NCBI RefSeq assembly: GCF_000740775.1
Contig: NZ_JFGS01000031.1
Span: 1-50,220, forward strand
Source: Haematobacter missouriensis
Lineage (GTDB): Bacteria > Pseudomonadota > Alphaproteobacteria > Rhodobacterales > Rhodobacteraceae
DNA: 50,220 nucleotides
Direction of reading: 5' to 3'
Of this stretch, positions 40,099 through 49,116 are shown one piece after another; position 1 is the stretch's first letter; each line of letters opens with the position of its first letter. The translations under genes and the position numbers were made by a program. The notes under the pieces are model-generated. The model was not told the origin of the DNA. It saw only the letters and a program-made list of their open reading frames with translations, and ran no database searches.

Positions 40099-43000
40099 GC
40101 GGGCACCTCTGCCCGCTCAAGCAGGCGCTTTAGATTAAACTGGATCGCGGTGTGTTCGAACGCGGGCTCGTGCTCCGACAACGCCCCCCGGACATATCGC
40201 GGCTCACGGGCAAAGCCGCTGTCGATCTGGACGATGGCCAGGACGTATTTGCCCGGTTCGTGCAGCGAGGTGATGATCTCCTGCCGGGTCAACATCACCG
40301 TGTCGGCGCCGTCGATGCGGCCCTTGACCTCGATGAAGCGCAGATGCCCGGCGCGGGGATCGAGCGAAGCGATGTCGTAGCCGATCTTCTGCGCGGATAC
40401 GTCGGTGGGCTCGTTGCCCAAGGCGCGCTCGGCCGCCATGACGGCCTCCATCGCGGCAAGTTCGATCGCACGGCGCGCGGCGGGGTCTTCCGCGAAATGG
40501 TTCGGCACACCCGGTGAGGTGGGGGTCTGGCGCGCGTCCAGAAGCCCGCGCGGAATGACGACCATGCCGCCCCGCACGCGCGGGGGCTGCGATGAAATGA
40601 AACGCTCACGTTCGAGTTGATCCATGCGGCGTTTCTGACGTTCCGCCAGTTCCTCGGCCCGGCGCTGCGCGTTCTGCCAGTTGACCCGCGTCTTCTTGCC
40701 GGCCCGCTCCTCTTCCTTCAATTCGAAGGCGCGCGAGTCCCAATAGTTGATTTCCTTCTTCAGCCGCGCGCGGACTTCCCGCTCGACCTTTTCGATCTCG
40801 GGCAGGCGTCGCGCCTTGACCTCGGCGACATGGCGCTGGGCAAGCTCCACCGTTGCGAACCGGACAGCCGCTTTTTCCAGTTCGGTGGTCAGCCAGTCTT
40901 CAGCCAGGAGGTCGCTGACACTGGCAACCTCCTCGGCCGTGGCTGGTCGAAGGTTGAGGTGCGGCGCAATCCCCGCGTTGATGGTCTGGCCGGTCTTGTC
41001 GATAGCGGCGAACTGAAGCCGCTGCGAAATCACATGCGGCTTGCCGGCGCTGGTCACGCGACCGTCCTGGACCGTGTGCTCCAGCAGGAAGATCGCTGAC
41101 AATGCGTCGCCCGAATCCGTGTCGTCCACAAGGATCGCGCCTTGCCGCATGATCTGCTCATACTGTTCTCGGATCAGGCTGATCACAGCTTCGAGTAGTG
41201 GGTGGCCGGGGCAGACGAAGGCGGCAACGGGCTGCTGGTTGATCTTGTCCTTTTCGAAGCAGATGCGCTCATACTGCTTCTGGATCGGTGCCCCGGTGCC
41301 GATCTGACGATCACGCTCGCGGATGCGCGCGGGCACATGGGTGATCTCCCAGCGGCCCTCCTCGCGGCGCTTGAGACGACCGCCCAGATGCTGGAACGCT
41401 TCGACGAAGAAGCTCTGGATGTGGTGCGGCTGCAGGCGCAACGCTTCTGCGCGCTCCATTTCGAGTCGCAACTCCTCGACCTTCCCCTCCGGCATGGTGT
41501 CGTTGGACAGCGCCCGGCGGCGCAACAGTTCCAGCAGATGCCCCTGATCGACGGCGCCATCGACCTGCTGGAAGAGGCGCGCCTTGACGTCTTCCTGCTC
41601 GCCATACTGGATGGCTTCGAACAGTAGATCCTTGAGCGCCGTTCCCTCGAACAGCTCGCCAAGTACATCATAGACGCGCCCGCCGAGGGCTTCGCGCGCG
41701 GCTTCCAGCTTTTCAAGCAGCCGCGCATAAACCTCGCCCTCGCGCGTGTCGGCCGCGACGAGATTCCAGAGGTGGCAAACCTCGGTCTGGCCGATGCGGT
41801 GGATGCGGCCGAACCGCTGCTCGATCTTGTTCGGATTCCACGGCAGGTCGTAGTTCACCATCAGGTGGCCGCGCTGGAGGTTCACGCCCTCGCCGGCCGC
41901 GTCGTTGGCGATCAGGACCAGCATGTCCTTGTCCTGCATGAACCGCTCGACAACCTTGCGCCGTTCCTCGCGCGAGACGCCGCCGTGGATCACTTCCACG
42001 GCTTGCGTGTTACCGAGCCGAGCCCGCACCTTGTCGAGCAGGTAGTGCAAGGTGTCCTTGGGTTCGGTGAAGATGATCAGCTTGCGGCGATTGCCGGCGG
42101 CGTCGATCATGAGGTCGTCGTCAAGAATACGATTGAGCTGGCTCCACTTCGTGTCCACGCCCGAACGCAGCACGCCAAGTGCCATAGACTCCAGGCCCTT
42201 CAGCGTCTCAACCTCCAGTGCAAGTTGCTCGACCGTCTCGGCTGTTGTCGCGCCGGTCGAGATCAGATCCTCGAGCTCGTCTATTTCCTCCTGCCCGTAT
42301 TCCTCCATGTTGCCCAGCATGTCGGTGTTGATAGTCGGCTCGTCGAAACCGGCCCGGCGGCCCTTGGCGGCAAGGCGCGCTTCGCCCAACTCGTTTTCCA
42401 GCCGTTCGCGCCGGCGCTTGAGCGACTGGTAGATGGCGGCCGGCGATGAGGCGAGACGCCGCTGCAGGATCTGCAAGGCAAAGCCGACATTGTTGCGCTT
42501 CTTCCCGTCTCCCTCGGCGAAGCGCTGCACACGGTTCATCTCGGTGCGAACATATTCGGTGACGGCGGTGTAGAGCGCGGCTTCTCCTTCCGAGAGCTGA
42601 TACTTGACCGTGCGCGCCCGCCGCTCGGGGAAGAGCGGCCGGCCATCGAACTTGAGCAGTTCCTCCTTGGTCAGCCGCCGCATCATGTCTTCGGTGTCGG
42701 CATAGTGGACGCCGTCCCGGAACCTGCCCTCGAACCGATCGCCATCGAGCAGGGCCATGAAGAGCTGGAAATCCTCTTCCTTGCCGTTGTGCGGTGTCGC
42801 CGACATGAGCAGCAGATGCCGGCAGACCTGGCCGAGCTTCTGGCCGACCTGATAGCGCCGCGTATATTTGACCTCGCCCCCGAAATAGGTGGCTGACATG
42901 CGGTGGGCTTCGTCGCAGATGATCAGGTCCCATTCACGGGCGCTCATGAGCTTCTCCTGAAGCTCCTCGTTGCGCGCCAGCACGTCGAGGCGGACGATCA

Positions 43001-43607
43001 GCCGATCCCGGTCGCTGAACGGATTGCCTGACCGCGAGTTCTCGATCATGTCACGGGACAGGATGTCGAATTCGAGATTGAACTTCTGGCCGAGTTCGTC
43101 CTGCCACTGTTCGACCAAGCTGCCCGGCGCAACGACGAGACAGCGTTCGAGATCGCTGCGGGCGATAAGTTCCTTGATGAGCAGGCCTGCCATGATTGTC
43201 TTGCCGGCACCGGGATCGTCGGCGAGCAGGAAGCGAAGCGGCTGCCGCGGCAGCATCTCGCCATAGACCGCCGAAATCTGGTGTGGCAGCGGATCGACGA
43301 GGCTCGTGTGGATCGCCAGATACGGGTCGAAAAAATGCGCCAGCTTGATGCGGTTGGCTTCCGTCACCAGGCGCAGCAGGGCACCATCCGCGTCGAACGA
43401 CCAGGGCCGTCCGTTCTGCTCGACATCAAGACGATGCTCATCGTCTCGATAAAGGACAGCTTCAGCCACCGTGCCGTTGTGGTCGCGATAGACGACGTTG
43501 ATTGCCTGATCGCCGATCCAGTCCACTGACACGACCTGCACGGGTTGGATCGAGGCAATTCCCCGCACCGATGCGCCGTTCTTGATGTCTTCAAGCCTTG
43601 CTGTCAT
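40095..43607 (-). CDS. SNF2/RapA-like helicase with C-terminal DUF3883 domain (Hma-type system)
   Basis: 1170 residues. Superfamily 2 motifs: LADDPGAGKTIMAGLL (Walker A, ~residue 127), LIICDEAHRM (DEAH, ~229), LLLMSATPHNG (III), then the C-terminal helicase domain with IIFTEPKDTLHYL, VIHGGVSREERRKVVERF, LIANDAAGEGVNLQ and WNPNKIEQRFGRIHRIGQ. A DUF3883-like domain lies at about residues 1065-1130 (GYDIASL, FIEVKG), with an E-x-K pair recalling restriction-nuclease folds. The protein resembles DISARM DrmD-type helicases, but no DUF1998 partner is present. It starts 25 bases after the WYL regulator and overlaps the methylase start. Confidence 0.92.
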   Translation of the reverse strand: MTARLEDIKNGASVRGIASIQPVQVVSVDWIGDQAINVVYRDHNGTVAEAVLYRDDEHRLDVEQNGRPWSFDADGALLRLVTEANRIKLAHFFDPYLAIHTSLVDPLPHQISAVYGEMLPRQPLRFLLADDPGAGKTIMAGLLIKELIARSDLERCLVVAPGSLVEQWQDELGQKFNLEFDILSRDMIENSRSGNPFSDRDRLIVRLDVLARNEELQEKLMSAREWDLIICDEAHRMSATYFGGEVKYTRRYQVGQKLGQVCRHLLLMSATPHNGKEEDFQLFMALLDGDRFEGRFRDGVHYADTEDMMRRLTKEELLKFDGRPLFPERRARTVKYQLSEGEAALYTAVTEYVRTEMNRVQRFAEGDGKKRNNVGFALQILQRRLASSPAAIYQSLKRRRERLENELGEARLAAKGRRAGFDEPTINTDMLGNMEEYGQEEIDELEDLISTGATTAETVEQLALEVETLKGLESMALGVLRSGVDTKWSQLNRILDDDLMIDAAGNRRKLIIFTEPKDTLHYLLDKVRARLGNTQAVEVIHGGVSREERRKVVERFMQDKDMLVLIANDAAGEGVNLQRGHLMVNYDLPWNPNKIEQRFGRIHRIGQTEVCHLWNLVAADTREGEVYARLLEKLEAAREALGGRVYDVLGELFEGTALKDLLFEAIQYGEQEDVKARLFQQVDGAVDQGHLLELLRRRALSNDTMPEGKVEELRLEMERAEALRLQPHHIQSFFVEAFQHLGGRLKRREEGRWEITHVPARIRERDRQIGTGAPIQKQYERICFEKDKINQQPVAAFVCPGHPLLEAVISLIREQYEQIMRQGAILVDDTDSGDALSAIFLLEHTVQDGRVTSAGKPHVISQRLQFAAIDKTGQTINAGIAPHLNLRPATAEEVASVSDLLAEDWLTTELEKAAVRFATVELAQRHVAEVKARRLPEIEKVEREVRARLKKEINYWDSRAFELKEEERAGKKTRVNWQNAQRRAEELAERQKRRMDQLERERFISSQPPRVRGGMVVIPRGLLDARQTPTSPGVPNHFAEDPAARRAIELAAMEAVMAAERALGNEPTDVSAQKIGYDIASLDPRAGHLRFIEVKGRIDGADTVMLTRQEIITSLHEPGKYVLAIVQIDSGFAREPRYVRGALSEHEPAFEHTAIQFNLKRLLERAEVPA

Positions 43608-43632
43608 CGGTCAGCACTTCCTTTCGGCACGT

Positions 43633-44496
43633 TCAAAGTCGAAGCCCCGCCTTCTCCAGGGCGGCCTCCGTCTCCTTACGATTTACTGTCACAATATGCT
43701 GCGTATAGGCACTTTGCTTCGCAGCGTCGCCAAGCAAACCAAGCCGTTTCAGCACATAGAAAAGCATCGCGTAGCGGACGGAAAGTGCGCCGTTGCCGCG
43801 GTCCAGCCCATAGTCTTTGGCGACGACCTTCTTCTGGCTCTCGGTAAGGGCAGGGTGAGGCCCGATAACTACGTCGAAGTAGTTGTTCCAGAGCCAGTCC
43901 TGCTCACCGGCTTCGCCTGGCTCACCCTGCGAGCCGACTTCGAGGATGCGCGGCAACAAGAAGTCCTTGAACTTGTGCTCCAAGTGGCAATAGGCCCGCG
44001 CGTGCCAGCGGAAACCGTCATGACCGAAGGCATGCGGCGTGATCCGTCGCCAGATGGGGTCCGGCCGCACCTTGTTCATCGACTGGTAGAGGACATCGAT
44101 GGACACGCCCTCGCGGATGGCATCGAGAATCTTGCGCAGGACCGTGATGTCGATGTCCCGTTTGGGGGTCAGCGCGACATCGGCGCTGGGAAGCGATGCA
44201 ATCCACGACTCGCTCGCGGGGACAACGCCTTCGGCGACCGAGCGAAGCTGGGAGAGATAGGCGTAAGGGTCCGGATCGACGAAGCGTAGAACGAATTTCT
44301 CGGCGGCGACGTAGCGCTTGGCGCGGGTGTCATATTCGATGTTTCCGGGTGCGCGTTCCTGATAGAGTGTCAGGTCCTTCGACGCCTGAGGGACGGATAC
44401 GCCAAAGAAATCCTTGATATCAGAACGGTTTATCGACCCCTCCCAGAACAGGCGGAACTCGATGAACTCCAGTCTTTGTTCGACGCCCCAGCGCAA
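43633..44496 (-). CDS. WYL-domain regulator of the CapW/BrxR type
   Basis: 287 residues from a TTG at 44496, preceded by GGGA at good spacing. The frame is open to 44583, but that start would put the operator inside the gene; the family begins with RWGVEQRLEFIEFRLFWEGSINRSDIKDFFGVSVPQASKDL, right after this TTG. This N-terminal part is the winged helix of CapW/BrxR repressors. The WYL domain lies around residues 120-190 (ISIDVLYQSM, HAFGHDGFRWHARAYC), followed by a C-terminal dimer domain. Such proteins repress BREX, CBASS and other defence operons until phage-related ligands appear. It leads the Hma-like operon and faces the Qat operon across one inverted repeat. Confidence 0.9.
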   Translation of the reverse strand: MRWGVEQRLEFIEFRLFWEGSINRSDIKDFFGVSVPQASKDLTLYQERAPGNIEYDTRAKRYVAAEKFVLRFVDPDPYAYLSQLRSVAEGVVPASESWIASLPSADVALTPKRDIDITVLRKILDAIREGVSIDVLYQSMNKVRPDPIWRRITPHAFGHDGFRWHARAYCHLEHKFKDFLLPRILEVGSQGEPGEAGEQDWLWNNYFDVVIGPHPALTESQKKVVAKDYGLDRGNGALSVRYAMLFYVLKRLGLLGDAAKQSAYTQHIVTVNRKETEAALEKAGLRL

Positions 44497-44520
44497 TTTT
44501 GATCCCTTTGTGGGTTGAGA

Positions 44521-44555
44521 AACTATACTGTCATTGACGTGCGATGCGTATAGTT
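44521..44555. promoter_or_regulatory. Inverted-repeat operator shared by the Hma-like and Qat operons
   Basis: AACTATAC (44521-44528) and GTATAGTT (44548-44555) are exact reverse complements 19 bases apart. Each arm contains TATAGT oriented outwards, a good -10 for the operon on its own side. TTGACG at 44534-44539 with ATATAT at 44557-44562 (17 apart) is an alternative rightward promoter. CapW/BrxR dimers bind inverted repeats of this kind over their own promoters. Confidence 0.7.
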
Positions 44556-44600
44556 CATATATGTGACATCCCAGCCGAGTCAATGAGAGGAGAGGGGGCA

Positions 44601-44837
44601 GTGGCCGACAGGTACGTTACCAAACATCCGAAGGGTTGGGCAGTGAAAGCCCCTGGAGGCGAAAGGGCGAGCAGCGTTCACGCCACGCAGCGCGCGGCCG
44701 AGCAGGCAGCAAAGCAGACGGTTCGCAATCTCGGTGGCGGCGAAGTCCGCATTCAGGGGCGTGATGGTCGCTGGCGGGATTCTGACACCGTGCCGCTGGG
44801 CAATGACCCGAACCCGCCCAAGGACAAGAAGCACTAG
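44601..44837 (+). CDS. DUF2188 small protein, first gene of the Qat operon
   Basis: 78 residues from a GTG at 44601 after a GGAGAGGGGG site; an in-frame ATG at 44583 is possible. The sequence is a compact DUF2188 domain: YVTKHPKGWAVKAPGGERASS, then VRIQGRDGRWRDSDTV and a lysine-rich tail with NDPNPPKDKK. DUF2188 proteins are small, often found near stress and defence genes, and their function is not known. It lies 42 bases before qatA in the same direction, directly behind the shared operator. Confidence 0.85.
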   Translation: MADRYVTKHPKGWAVKAPGGERASSVHATQRAAEQAAKQTVRNLGGGEVRIQGRDGRWRDSDTVPLGNDPNPPKDKKH

Positions 44838-44879
44838 GACCGAGGCGGCATCGCCACATTTCCAGCTTGGGAGCCCACG

Positions 44880-46862
44880 ATGATCCTGACCGACAACGAG
44901 ACCAAGGTCGATCTCCTCAACAATGAGGCGATCGCCGCGACGATCATCGAGCTCCTTCGCGATAGGCCGGATCAGCCGGTGACCGTTGGCGTCCATGGCG
45001 ATTGGGGTGCCGGCAAGTCGAGCGTTCTGGAGATGATCGAGGCCGGTTTCGAGGGCGAAGCGAAGGTCCTGTGCCTCAAATTCAACGGCTGGCGCTTCCA
45101 AGGCTTCGAAGACGCCAAGATCGCTCTGATCGAGGGAATCGTTACTGGTTTGGTCGAAAAGCGGCCCGCCCTCACCAAGGCAGGCGAAGAGGTAAAGGCT
45201 GTTTTCCGTCGAATCGACTGGCTGAAGGTCGCGAAGAAGGCAGGTGGTCTCGCGTTTACTGCGTTCACCGGTATCCCGACACCAGAGCAAATTCAGGCTA
45301 TCGTGGGGACGCTCGAAGGAATTCTTGATGATCCAGCAAAACTCGCCACCAAGGAAAATGTCGCAGCCGCCATCGACGGTGTGAAAGACTTGTTGAAGCC
45401 GGCCGGTGAAGGCGGATCGACTAACGTGCCCGAAGAGATCAACGCCTTCCGCAAGGCGTTCGACGGTCTCCTCGACAAAGCTGGCGTCGAGCAACTGGTC
45501 GTTCTAATCGACGACCTTGATCGCTGCCTTCCCGACACGGCAATCGAGACGCTCGAAGCTGTGCGCCTCTTCGTCTTCACGTCACGCACCGCGTTTGTCG
45601 TCGCCGCCGATGAAGCGATGATCGAATATGCGGTGCGCAAACATTTTCCTGACTTGCCTGACACGACTGGGCCGCAGACCTATGCCCGAAACTATCTGGA
45701 GAAGCTGATCCAGGTGCCGTTCCGCATTCCGGCTCTCGGTGACACCGAGACACGCATCTATGTGACGCTGCTGCTCGTGGGCGCAGAGCTCGGCGATGTT
45801 GATCCGGCCTTCAACAGCCTCATTGACGTCGCCCGCGAGCGGCTGAAGCGGCCATGGACATCTGGCACGCTCGATGCTGCCACCGTTAAGACGGCGCTGG
45901 GCGACAAAGCCCCGCGAGCGAACAGCGCTCTGGCACTCAGCGATCAGATCGGGCCGATACTCGCCAGCGGGACCAAGGGGAATCCGCGTCAAATCAAACG
46001 ATTCCTCAACACACTGGTCTTGAGGCAGCGAACCGCTGAAGCCCGCGGTTTCGGCGATGACGTCAAGCTTCCCGTTCTCGCCAAGCTGATGCTCGCCGAG
46101 CGGTTCCTCCCGCGCCTGTTCGACCAGATCGCCGCTGCCGCCGCTACCGCACCGGATGGCAAATGCTCCGATTTGGCGGAACTTGAAGCAACCGCAAACG
46201 GCACGGGAAACGACGAGGAAAAGGTGAAACCGGCCAAGGCAGCAACCGGCAAGGGCAATGCGGCGGATAAGGCCGCACCCAAGCCGGTGGCCCCGAAAGC
46301 AGCTGACAGTGCGCTGTTGGGCGAGTGGCTTTCGTCGCCCACCATCAAGGACTGGGCCGCGGTGCCAACCAAGATAGGCGACGAGGATCTCCGTCCCTAT
46401 CTGTTCGTCGCCAAGGACCGTAAGGACTATTTCGGCGCCGCCTCTGTGCTCGGACACCTGGCTACCGTCGTCGAGCAGCTCTTCGGCGGGAAACTCGCGG
46501 TCCAGGGTCTCGAAGGCGATCTGAAGCGCCTCGCGTCTCCCGAAGCCGCCAAGGTCTTCGAGGCGGTGCGCGGGCGTATCGTCGGCAGCGACATCTTCGA
46601 GACCGAGCCGGCCGGCGTGGACGGCCTAGCCGTCCTCGTCAAAGCTCACCCCACTCTTCAGGGCGATCTCCTCGACTTCCTCGAAGCGCTTCCCCAAGGC
46701 CGACTGGGACCGTGGGCGTGCAGAGGATGGGAGAGCGCGCTCAAGGACGTCGAAGCCACGCAGCGATTTAATCGGCTACTCCAGATCTGGGAAAAGGATG
46801 GTGGAGCGATGCTCAAAGCTGCGGCCAATGGCGTGTTGCGCACGCGCCAAGGAGTACGCTGA
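44880..46862 (+). CDS. qatA: QatA, KAP-family P-loop ATPase of the Qat antiphage system
   Basis: 660 residues. Walker A is GDWGAGKSS (residues 40-48) and Walker B is VVLIDDLDRCLPD (~207-219), with the following EAVRLFVFTSRTAFVVAADEAMIEYA typical of KAP NTPases. RQIKRFLNTL (~residue 370) is the sensor region. An Ala/Lys/Pro-rich linker (~residues 440-480) separates a C-terminal domain. Unlike many KAP proteins I see no obvious membrane span. In Qat (QueC-like, ATPase, TatD) systems, QatA is required for phage defence, probably as a sensor or remodelling ATPase. Stop and the next start overlap (TGATG). Confidence 0.92.
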   Translation: MILTDNETKVDLLNNEAIAATIIELLRDRPDQPVTVGVHGDWGAGKSSVLEMIEAGFEGEAKVLCLKFNGWRFQGFEDAKIALIEGIVTGLVEKRPALTKAGEEVKAVFRRIDWLKVAKKAGGLAFTAFTGIPTPEQIQAIVGTLEGILDDPAKLATKENVAAAIDGVKDLLKPAGEGGSTNVPEEINAFRKAFDGLLDKAGVEQLVVLIDDLDRCLPDTAIETLEAVRLFVFTSRTAFVVAADEAMIEYAVRKHFPDLPDTTGPQTYARNYLEKLIQVPFRIPALGDTETRIYVTLLLVGAELGDVDPAFNSLIDVARERLKRPWTSGTLDAATVKTALGDKAPRANSALALSDQIGPILASGTKGNPRQIKRFLNTLVLRQRTAEARGFGDDVKLPVLAKLMLAERFLPRLFDQIAAAAATAPDGKCSDLAELEATANGTGNDEEKVKPAKAATGKGNAADKAAPKPVAPKAADSALLGEWLSSPTIKDWAAVPTKIGDEDLRPYLFVAKDRKDYFGAASVLGHLATVVEQLFGGKLAVQGLEGDLKRLASPEAAKVFEAVRGRIVGSDIFETEPAGVDGLAVLVKAHPTLQGDLLDFLEALPQGRLGPWACRGWESALKDVEATQRFNRLLQIWEKDGGAMLKAAANGVLRTRQGVR

Positions 46863-47749
46863 TGGGCACGTCCAGCGCTTTCGGCGGCCAGGGCGGCGGC
46901 ACGCCGCTCGTCCCGAGTTGGCTCGGCAATGAAGGTTCGCCGCCCGCCGCGCCAGACGGAGCCACACCTCCCAACGGCGGCGGCGCGCCACCTGCCCAAC
47001 CGCCCGCCAGACCACCGGCACCTCCCGAAAGGCCGCCCGTTCCCCCGACGGCGGACCCAACACGCTTCTCGGCGGCCCGTGGCAATTTCTCCCGCTTCGC
47101 CGGCTCCGGCGGAGACGATCGCAAAGCCCTCGGCCGAGCCGTATCTCATTATGTCGGATCGTCTTCGGGTGGGGCGCGAACGGCAGCAGCCCGGATGGGG
47201 TCGGCGCGCGGCGCCGGCAGCCGCCTCCTCGGCTTCCTGTCGGACGCGGCAAGGCGTGGCGCGACCGAGGCGCTCCGCGCCCTCAATCTCGGCGCGCTCG
47301 CCGGCCGGCCGATCGAGGAGATATTCCTGGGGCTGGCCGACTATGTGTGCCCGGACGGCGGCACCATCGACGAAGGCATCGCCAGGGAGGCGTTCGTCGA
47401 GACGATTGCCGACCTGGCTGGCGCGGGGATAACTGACCTCGACAGCCTAACTCCCGACCAGATGCAGACTGTCTTCGAGCTCTATGCGACGAACGCGATC
47501 GAGGCCCGGCTCTGCAACGACATCGGTTTGAAGGCGGTGAGCCTGCCCTCCGACAGCCGCCAAGCGGCGCGGGTCCAGGCGCAGTTGAACGATTTCATCC
47601 GGCGTGCCGTCGCCGACGCTCTGACGACGGCACGCGCGGCCGTCGCCGCACTGACGCCCGATCGCGTACTCACCTTCGTCGGCGGCATCTACGAGCAGGC
47701 GTTCGGCATCCTGCAAATCATGGGCGACGCCGAAGCGGAGGGAGCATGA
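46862..47749 (+). CDS. qatB: QatB, Qat system component
   Basis: 295 residues. It opens with MGTSSAFGGQGGG, the Gly/Ser-rich start typical of QatB, followed by a long Pro/Ala-rich disordered stretch to residue ~75 and a helical domain (FSRFAGSGGDDRKALGRAVSHYVGSSSGGARTAAARM, then FLGLADYVCP and IADLAGAGITDLDSLT). No enzyme motif is seen. QueC-like enzymes of type IV CBASS attach a deazaguanine to a protein N-terminus, and QatB with a free Gly after Met is a plausible QatC substrate; here that is inference. It overlaps both neighbours. Confidence 0.88.
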   Translation: MGTSSAFGGQGGGTPLVPSWLGNEGSPPAAPDGATPPNGGGAPPAQPPARPPAPPERPPVPPTADPTRFSAARGNFSRFAGSGGDDRKALGRAVSHYVGSSSGGARTAAARMGSARGAGSRLLGFLSDAARRGATEALRALNLGALAGRPIEEIFLGLADYVCPDGGTIDEGIAREAFVETIADLAGAGITDLDSLTPDQMQTVFELYATNAIEARLCNDIGLKAVSLPSDSRQAARVQAQLNDFIRRAVADALTTARAAVAALTPDRVLTFVGGIYEQAFGILQIMGDAEAEGA

Positions 47750-49116
47750 GACGACACGTCATCATTGGTCGCTACGGTCTGGGCGACCGCAGCCGGTTGT
47801 CACTCGGCGACGGCGAGATCGAAACCCGCCTCGACCTGGTCGTGGGCGAACGCACGCTCGATCACGGGATCGGCCATGCGCTGGGCGATCTGGTTCGGCT
47901 CGGCCTCTATCCAACCGAGATGGGCGTGGACGTCTTGGTTCTCGCCGCCCACGTTCACGTCGCCGACACTCGCGTGTCGCGCGATAGCGAGTCCCAGGAC
48001 GGCTGGACACGGGAACTTCGCCTGATCGTGCCAGTTTCCGATCCCGATCGATGGACGTCGGCGGCGCCGACGTTTGAGAGGATGCTGAATTTCTTGACCG
48101 GAGATCGCTGGTCGCTCGGGTTCCGGGCGCGGCCCCGTCGTTTCGCGCGAGTCGTGCCGACGGTGCCTGGCAGGCTCATCGGTCCACCCTTCAATGATTT
48201 GGCGCTCTTTTCCGGCGGACTCGACAGCTTGATCGGCGCCATCGACGCGCTCGAAGCCGGCCGCACGCCGCTCCTCATCAGTCATGCCGGCGAGGGCGCG
48301 ACGAGCGACGCCCAGACCACGATCTTCGATGCGTTGAAGGCGCACTATCCGGCCAATGCTTTCCAACGCTTGCGGCTTTGGATGGCCTTCCCCGACGGCT
48401 TCATCCGTGGAACCACCGCTGAGAACACCACGCGCGGTCGTTCCTTCCTCTTCTTCGCCTTGGGCGTGTTCGCAGGCAGCGGGCTCGACGGTCCGTTCAC
48501 GCTGAATGTGCCCGAGAACGGCCTGATCGCGGTCAATGTGCCGCTCGATCCTCTCCGCCTCGGCGCGCTGAGTACGCGGACCACGCACCCGTTCTACATC
48601 GCCCGCTGGAACGACGCGCTCACCGCTCTGGGCATCGCGGGCTGCATCGAGAATCCCTATTGGGACAAGACGAAGGGCGAGATGGTGGCCGCATGCGCCA
48701 ACGGGGCGCTGTTGACGCGCCTTACGCCGACGTCCTTGTCTTGCGCGTCTCCCACCAAGGGACGCTGGCAGGGGCTCGGCACGCAGCATTGCGGATATTG
48801 CCTGCCATGCCTGATCCGCCGCGCCGCGCTTCTCAAAGGACTTGGTCCCGGCGCCGACTCGACCGTCTACACGCTCGACGACCTGGCCGCCCGCATTCTC
48901 GACACGCGCCAATCCGAGGGCGTACAGGTCCGGTCCTTTCAACTCGCGATCGAGCGGCTCCGCGCCAGGCCCGCCTTGGCACCCATCCTCATTCACAAAC
49001 CCGGCCCGCTCTTCGATGAGTGTCCGACTCGCCAAGTGTCGCTGGCCGACGTCTATCGCCGTGGCCTCGAGGAAGTGGGCGCTCTGTTGACTGGGGTGAG
49101 GACACAGCCCGGATGA
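47746..49116 (+). CDS. qatC: QatC, QueC-like PP-loop enzyme of the Qat system
   Basis: 456 residues. The PP-loop SGGLDS lies at residues 156-161 (ALFSGGLDSLIGA), which activates a carboxylate with ATP in QueC. CGYCLPC at residues 349-355 supplies three cysteines, like the zinc site of QueC. The protein is about twice the size of housekeeping QueC, with extra N-terminal (~150 residues) and C-terminal parts. No other queuosine-pathway genes are nearby, so it is not for tRNA modification. It overlaps qatB and qatD by four bases each. Confidence 0.93.
   Translation: MRRHVIIGRYGLGDRSRLSLGDGEIETRLDLVVGERTLDHGIGHALGDLVRLGLYPTEMGVDVLVLAAHVHVADTRVSRDSESQDGWTRELRLIVPVSDPDRWTSAAPTFERMLNFLTGDRWSLGFRARPRRFARVVPTVPGRLIGPPFNDLALFSGGLDSLIGAIDALEAGRTPLLISHAGEGATSDAQTTIFDALKAHYPANAFQRLRLWMAFPDGFIRGTTAENTTRGRSFLFFALGVFAGSGLDGPFTLNVPENGLIAVNVPLDPLRLGALSTRTTHPFYIARWNDALTALGIAGCIENPYWDKTKGEMVAACANGALLTRLTPTSLSCASPTKGRWQGLGTQHCGYCLPCLIRRAALLKGLGPGADSTVYTLDDLAARILDTRQSEGVQVRSFQLAIERLRARPALAPILIHKPGPLFDECPTRQVSLADVYRRGLEEVGALLTGVRTQPG

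Noticed and set aside
38740-40380. Long plus-strand open frame opposite the methylase
   Set aside because: The minus-strand frame carries DUF1156, DPFSGGG and DPPY motifs; the plus frame is a codon-bias shadow.
33987-43607. DISARM system
   Set aside because: A DrmD-like helicase and a methylase are present, but no DUF1998 (DrmB), DrmA or phospholipase D (DrmC) gene is found. DUF499 plus DUF1156 fits the Hma-type arrangement better.
33987-44496. BREX system
   Set aside because: The WYL regulator is BrxR-like, but there is no PglZ, BrxC or BrxL, and the methylase is DUF1156 rather than PglX.
47746-49116. Queuosine biosynthesis queC
   Set aside because: The PP-loop and cysteines match QueC, but the size, the KAP ATPase and TatD partners and the absence of queD/E/F show a Qat operon.
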